In this document: in pieces, positions 6,915-9,210 of the stretch
Layout: every line of letters begins with the position of its first letter
Position numbering within the stretch: the stretch's first letter is position 1
Source: JBJXHB01 sp046160725
GTDB taxonomy: Bacteria; Pseudomonadota; Gammaproteobacteria; Burkholderiales; Burkholderiaceae_C
Reading direction: 5' to 3'
Length of the DNA: 9,210 bases
Assembly (NCBI GenBank): GCA_046160725.1
Contig: JBJXHB010000087.1
Location: forward strand, 1-9,210
The notes under the pieces: generated by a model
What the model was told of the DNA's origin: nothing
The model's input: the letters and a program-made list of their open reading frames with translations, nothing else
Database searches by the model: none
Translations under genes and position numbers: made by a program

Positions 6915-7910
6915 ATGCACCCCGCTCGCGACCTCCACTACTTTCGCCGCGGCCTGATCGGCCTGATCGGCGCCATGGCCCTCGGTGTCGGCAGCGGTGC
7001 CGCACAGGCGCAGGCGGCCTACCCGGCACGGCCGATCACGATGGTGGTGCCCTTCCCGGCCGGGGGGGCGCTGGACATCGTGGCCCGCGCCCTGGCCGAG
7101 GAGATGCGCAAGCACCTGGGCCAGACGGTGGTGGTGGACAACCGGGTCGGCGCCGGCGGCACGGTGGGCTCGACGGCCGTGGCGCGGGCGGCGCCGGACG
7201 GCTACACGCTGCTGTTCGGGTCGGTGGCCACGCATGCCATCGGCCCCGGGGTCTACCGCAACCTCGCCTATGACCCGATCAAGGACTTCGCGCCCATCAC
7301 CCAGGTGACGGCGGCGCCGCTGCTGCTGGCCAGCTCGGCCACCTTGAACGTCAGGACCCCGGCCGAGCTGCTGGCCGCCGCCCGTGCCCAGCCGGGCAAG
7401 CTGAACTACGCCTCCACCGGCAACGGCACGGCCGTGCACCTGGCGGGCGCCATGCTGCAGGCCGCGGCGCGGCTGGATGTGGTGCACGTGCCCTACAAGG
7501 GCGGCCCGCAGGCCATCACCGCCCTGATCACCGGCGAGTCTGCCTACATGGTGACGAACGTCGAGCTGGTCTTGCCGCAGGTGCAGGCCGGCAAGGCGCG
7601 CGCGCTGGCCGTGACCGGCAACCGCCGCCTGGCTGCCTTGCCCGACGTGCCCACGTTCAGCGAGGCCGGCATCAGCGGCGTCGATGCCACGACCTGGTTC
7701 GGCCTGTTCGCCCCCGCCGGAACGCCCAAGGAGGTCGTCGACCGTCTGCAGCGCGATGCAGCCACCTCGCTGCGAAACCTGAAGGACCACCTGGCCAAGG
7801 GCGGCGACGAGGCCATCGGGTCCACGCCGGATGAATTTGCGGCGCATGTGCGGGCCGAGCATGCCAAGTGGGGCAAGCTCATCAAGGACCTGGGCGTGAA
7901 GATCGACTGA
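6915..7910 (+). CDS. Bug-family (tripartite tricarboxylate/TctC-like) periplasmic binding protein
   Basis: 331 residues, usual for Bug proteins. Signal peptide: R11-R12 then the hydrophobic run GLIGLIGAMALGVG, cleavage likely after A32 or A34. Family landmarks: YPARPITMVVPFPAGGALDI (36-55) with the cleft loop PAGG and D54, GQTVVVDNRVGAGG (69-82), APDGYTLLFG (93-102), YASTGNGTAVHLAG (165-178) and HVPYKGG (191-197). Bug proteins hold small carboxylates or related anions in the periplasm, delivering them to TctAB-type transporters or acting as solute sensors. No TctA or TctB gene is in the window. The start at 6915 has AGGA at 6904-6907 with 7 bases of spacing; an in-frame ATG at 6879 lacks this and would extend the signal peptide. 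It is 25 bases after the dehydrogenase and clearly co-directional with it. Ligand unknown. Confidence 0.92.
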   Translation: MHPARDLHYFRRGLIGLIGAMALGVGSGAAQAQAAYPARPITMVVPFPAGGALDIVARALAEEMRKHLGQTVVVDNRVGAGGTVGSTAVARAAPDGYTLLFGSVATHAIGPGVYRNLAYDPIKDFAPITQVTAAPLLLASSATLNVRTPAELLAAARAQPGKLNYASTGNGTAVHLAGAMLQAAARLDVVHVPYKGGPQAITALITGESAYMVTNVELVLPQVQAGKARALAVTGNRRLAALPDVPTFSEAGISGVDATTWFGLFAPAGTPKEVVDRLQRDAATSLRNLKDHLAKGGDEAIGSTPDEFAAHVRAEHAKWGKLIKDLGVKID

Positions 7911-7918
7911 GGCGCATC

Positions 7919-9187
7919 ATGTCCAGCAGCCCCCAGACGCCCCACGCGGCCCCAGACCGGCGACCGCTCCAGCTCGACCTGACGCAGCAGGAGGCCATAC
8001 CGCAGGCCGGGGTGGACGCCGCGCTGGCCCTGATGGCCAGTGGCCGCCTGCACCGCTATGGCGAGGTCGGCGGCGTGCCGAGCGAGGTGTCGCTGCTGGA
8101 GCAGGCCTTCGCACGCGAGATCGGTGCCCGCTTCTGCGTGGCGATGAACTCCTGCGGCTCGACCATGTTCGTGGCACTCAAGGCGGCCGGCGTCAAGCCC
8201 GGCGACCGCGTGCTCACCAACTGCTTCACGCTGGCACCGGTGCCGGGCGCGATTGCGCATGCCCAGGCCGAGCCGGTGCTGGTGGACGTGACCGACGACT
8301 ACCTGATCGACCTGGCCGACCTGGAGCGCAAGATCACGGCCAGCGGCGCGCGCACGCTGCTGCTGTCGCACATGCGCGGCCACATCTGCGACATGGACCG
8401 GCTCATTGCGCTGTGCGCGCGGCATGGCGTGCAGGTGATCGAGGACTGCGCGCACACCATGGGCGCCGCCTGGGACGGGCGCGCCACCGGCCGCTGGGGC
8501 CGCGCCGGCTGCTTCAGCCTGCAGAGCTACAAGCATGCAAACGCCGGCGAGGGCGGCCTGCTGGTGTGCGACGACGAGGACATCGCGGCGCAGGCCATCC
8601 TGCTGTCGGGCAGCTACATGCTGTACCGCTCGCATCTGGCGCGCCCTGATGATGCGGTGTTCGAGCGCTGGAAGCTGCGCACGCCCAACCTCAGCCTGCG
8701 CATGGGCAACCTGCCGGCGGCGCTGGCCCGGCCCCAGCTGGGCGCGGTGCTGCGCGAGCGCAGCGAGCGCTGGAACCAGCGCTACCACTGGCTGGCGCAG
8801 GCCATGGACGGCATCGCGCATGTCCATCTGCCGGCGCGCGACCCGAAGGAACAGTTCGTCGCCAGCTCGCTGCAGTTCTCGGTGGTCGGCCTGGCCCCCT
8901 CGTGCATCGCCGCGTTCATCGCCGCCTGTGACGAGCGGGGCCTTCATGTCAAGTGGTTCGGCGCCGATGCGCCGGTGGGCTTCACCAGCGTGTGGGCGCA
9001 CTGGCAGTACATGGGCGCGTCCCAGCAGCTGGACAACGCCGGCCGCGTGCTGGGAGGCCTGTGCGACCTGCGACTGCCCCTGACCCTGAGCCGCGATGAC
9101 TGCCAGGCCATCGCCGACACCATGCGCCGGGCCATGGCGCAAGTCAGTGCGCAGGCCGGTGCCACCACCGCCGCGAGCCCGGCCTGA
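7919..9187 (+). CDS. DegT/DnrJ/EryC1/StrS-family PLP-dependent aminotransferase
   Basis: 422 residues, a little longer than the usual 370-400. Motifs in order: MNSCGSTMFVALKAAGVKPGDRV (76-98; Gly/Ser-Thr PLP phosphate contacts), HMRGHICDMD (151-160), the cofactor Asp in VIEDCAHTMGA (D176), and the Schiff-base Lys in SLQSYKHANAGEGG (K205, with GEGG at 210-213), all as in active DegT-type enzymes. Many relatives transaminate keto-sugars on nucleotide carriers, but no sugar-nucleotide genes are present here. In this operon a catabolic or anabolic transamination of a small hydroxy/keto compound is more plausible (inference). The start at 7919 is preceded by GAGG (7909-7912), which overlaps the TGA of the Bug gene, so the two are probably translationally coupled; an in-frame ATG at 7868 lies inside the Bug gene. 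The last ~15 residues are Ala/Thr-rich and probably disordered. Confidence 0.9.
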   Translation: MSSSPQTPHAAPDRRPLQLDLTQQEAIPQAGVDAALALMASGRLHRYGEVGGVPSEVSLLEQAFAREIGARFCVAMNSCGSTMFVALKAAGVKPGDRVLTNCFTLAPVPGAIAHAQAEPVLVDVTDDYLIDLADLERKITASGARTLLLSHMRGHICDMDRLIALCARHGVQVIEDCAHTMGAAWDGRATGRWGRAGCFSLQSYKHANAGEGGLLVCDDEDIAAQAILLSGSYMLYRSHLARPDDAVFERWKLRTPNLSLRMGNLPAALARPQLGAVLRERSERWNQRYHWLAQAMDGIAHVHLPARDPKEQFVASSLQFSVVGLAPSCIAAFIAACDERGLHVKWFGADAPVGFTSVWAHWQYMGASQQLDNAGRVLGGLCDLRLPLTLSRDDCQAIADTMRRAMAQVSAQAGATTAASPA

Positions 9188-9204
9188 GAGCGCGTGGACC
9201 CCAC

Positions 9205-9210
9205 ATGAAG
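9205..9210 (+). CDS. Possible start of a further operon gene (two codons only)
   Basis: ATGAAG at the right edge, 17 bases after the aminotransferase stop. The spacing fits the operon, and GAGAG at 9186-9190 is a poor, distant ribosome site. Only Met-Lys is visible, so nothing can be said about function; it may not be a gene start at all. Confidence 0.25.

Noticed and set aside
5444..6916. Long minus-strand open frame opposite the HpsN-like dehydrogenase
   Set aside because: Antisense shadow: repetitive Gly/His/Ala/Gln translation without motifs, against a gene with intact catalytic residues.
7544..9142. Long minus-strand open frame opposite the Bug and aminotransferase genes
   Set aside because: Antisense shadow with low-complexity translation; spans the junction of two well-supported genes.

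Overview
The window is very GC-rich, with strong third-position G/C bias and long antisense open frames. Together with a Bug/tripartite-tricarboxylate-type binding protein and the general style of the proteins, this suggests a Burkholderiales betaproteobacterium (for example Comamonadaceae, Rubrivivax-like or a relative). That placement is an inference from gene content; no rRNA or other taxonomic marker is present.

Layout. On the minus strand, 1-1937 holds two genes read leftwards: a MocR-type regulator (GntR winged helix fused to an aminotransferase fold, 339-1937) and, overlapping its stop codon by one base, the start of a secreted protein cut by the window edge (1-339, possibly an endonuclease/exonuclease/phosphatase-fold enzyme). 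A 100-bp divergent intergenic region (1938-2037) carries two near-identical direct repeats containing CTGGA(T/C)C, the style of operator known for MocR/TauR regulators. On the plus strand, 2038-9187 is one tightly packed run of seven genes: two membrane subunits and one ATPase of a sulfonate/taurine/nitrate-type ABC importer, its periplasmic binding protein, a HisD-superfamily dehydrogenase that closely resembles HpsN (sulfopropanediol 3-dehydrogenase), a Bug-type periplasmic binding protein without membrane partners, and a DegT/DnrJ-type PLP-dependent aminotransferase. The last six bases may begin a further gene. No mobile element, CRISPR array, tRNA or rRNA was seen.

How the genes may work together (inference). 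The plus-strand run looks like an inducible catabolic operon: the ABC importer brings in a small anionic compound, the HpsN-like enzyme oxidises a primary alcohol to an acid using NAD+, and the DegT-type enzyme removes or adds an amino group. The divergent MocR protein would be the controller, sensing an amino compound or PLP adduct and binding the repeats between the two transcription units. The best guess for the substrate class is a C3 organosulfonate such as 2,3-dihydroxypropane-1-sulfonate or an amino-containing relative. None of the sulfite-releasing enzymes (suyAB, slcD, xsc, cuyA) is in the window, so this remains a hypothesis. The combination of HpsN-like dehydrogenase, ABC importer, solitary Bug protein and DegT aminotransferase differs from the hpsN loci I know and is the most interesting aspect of the window.
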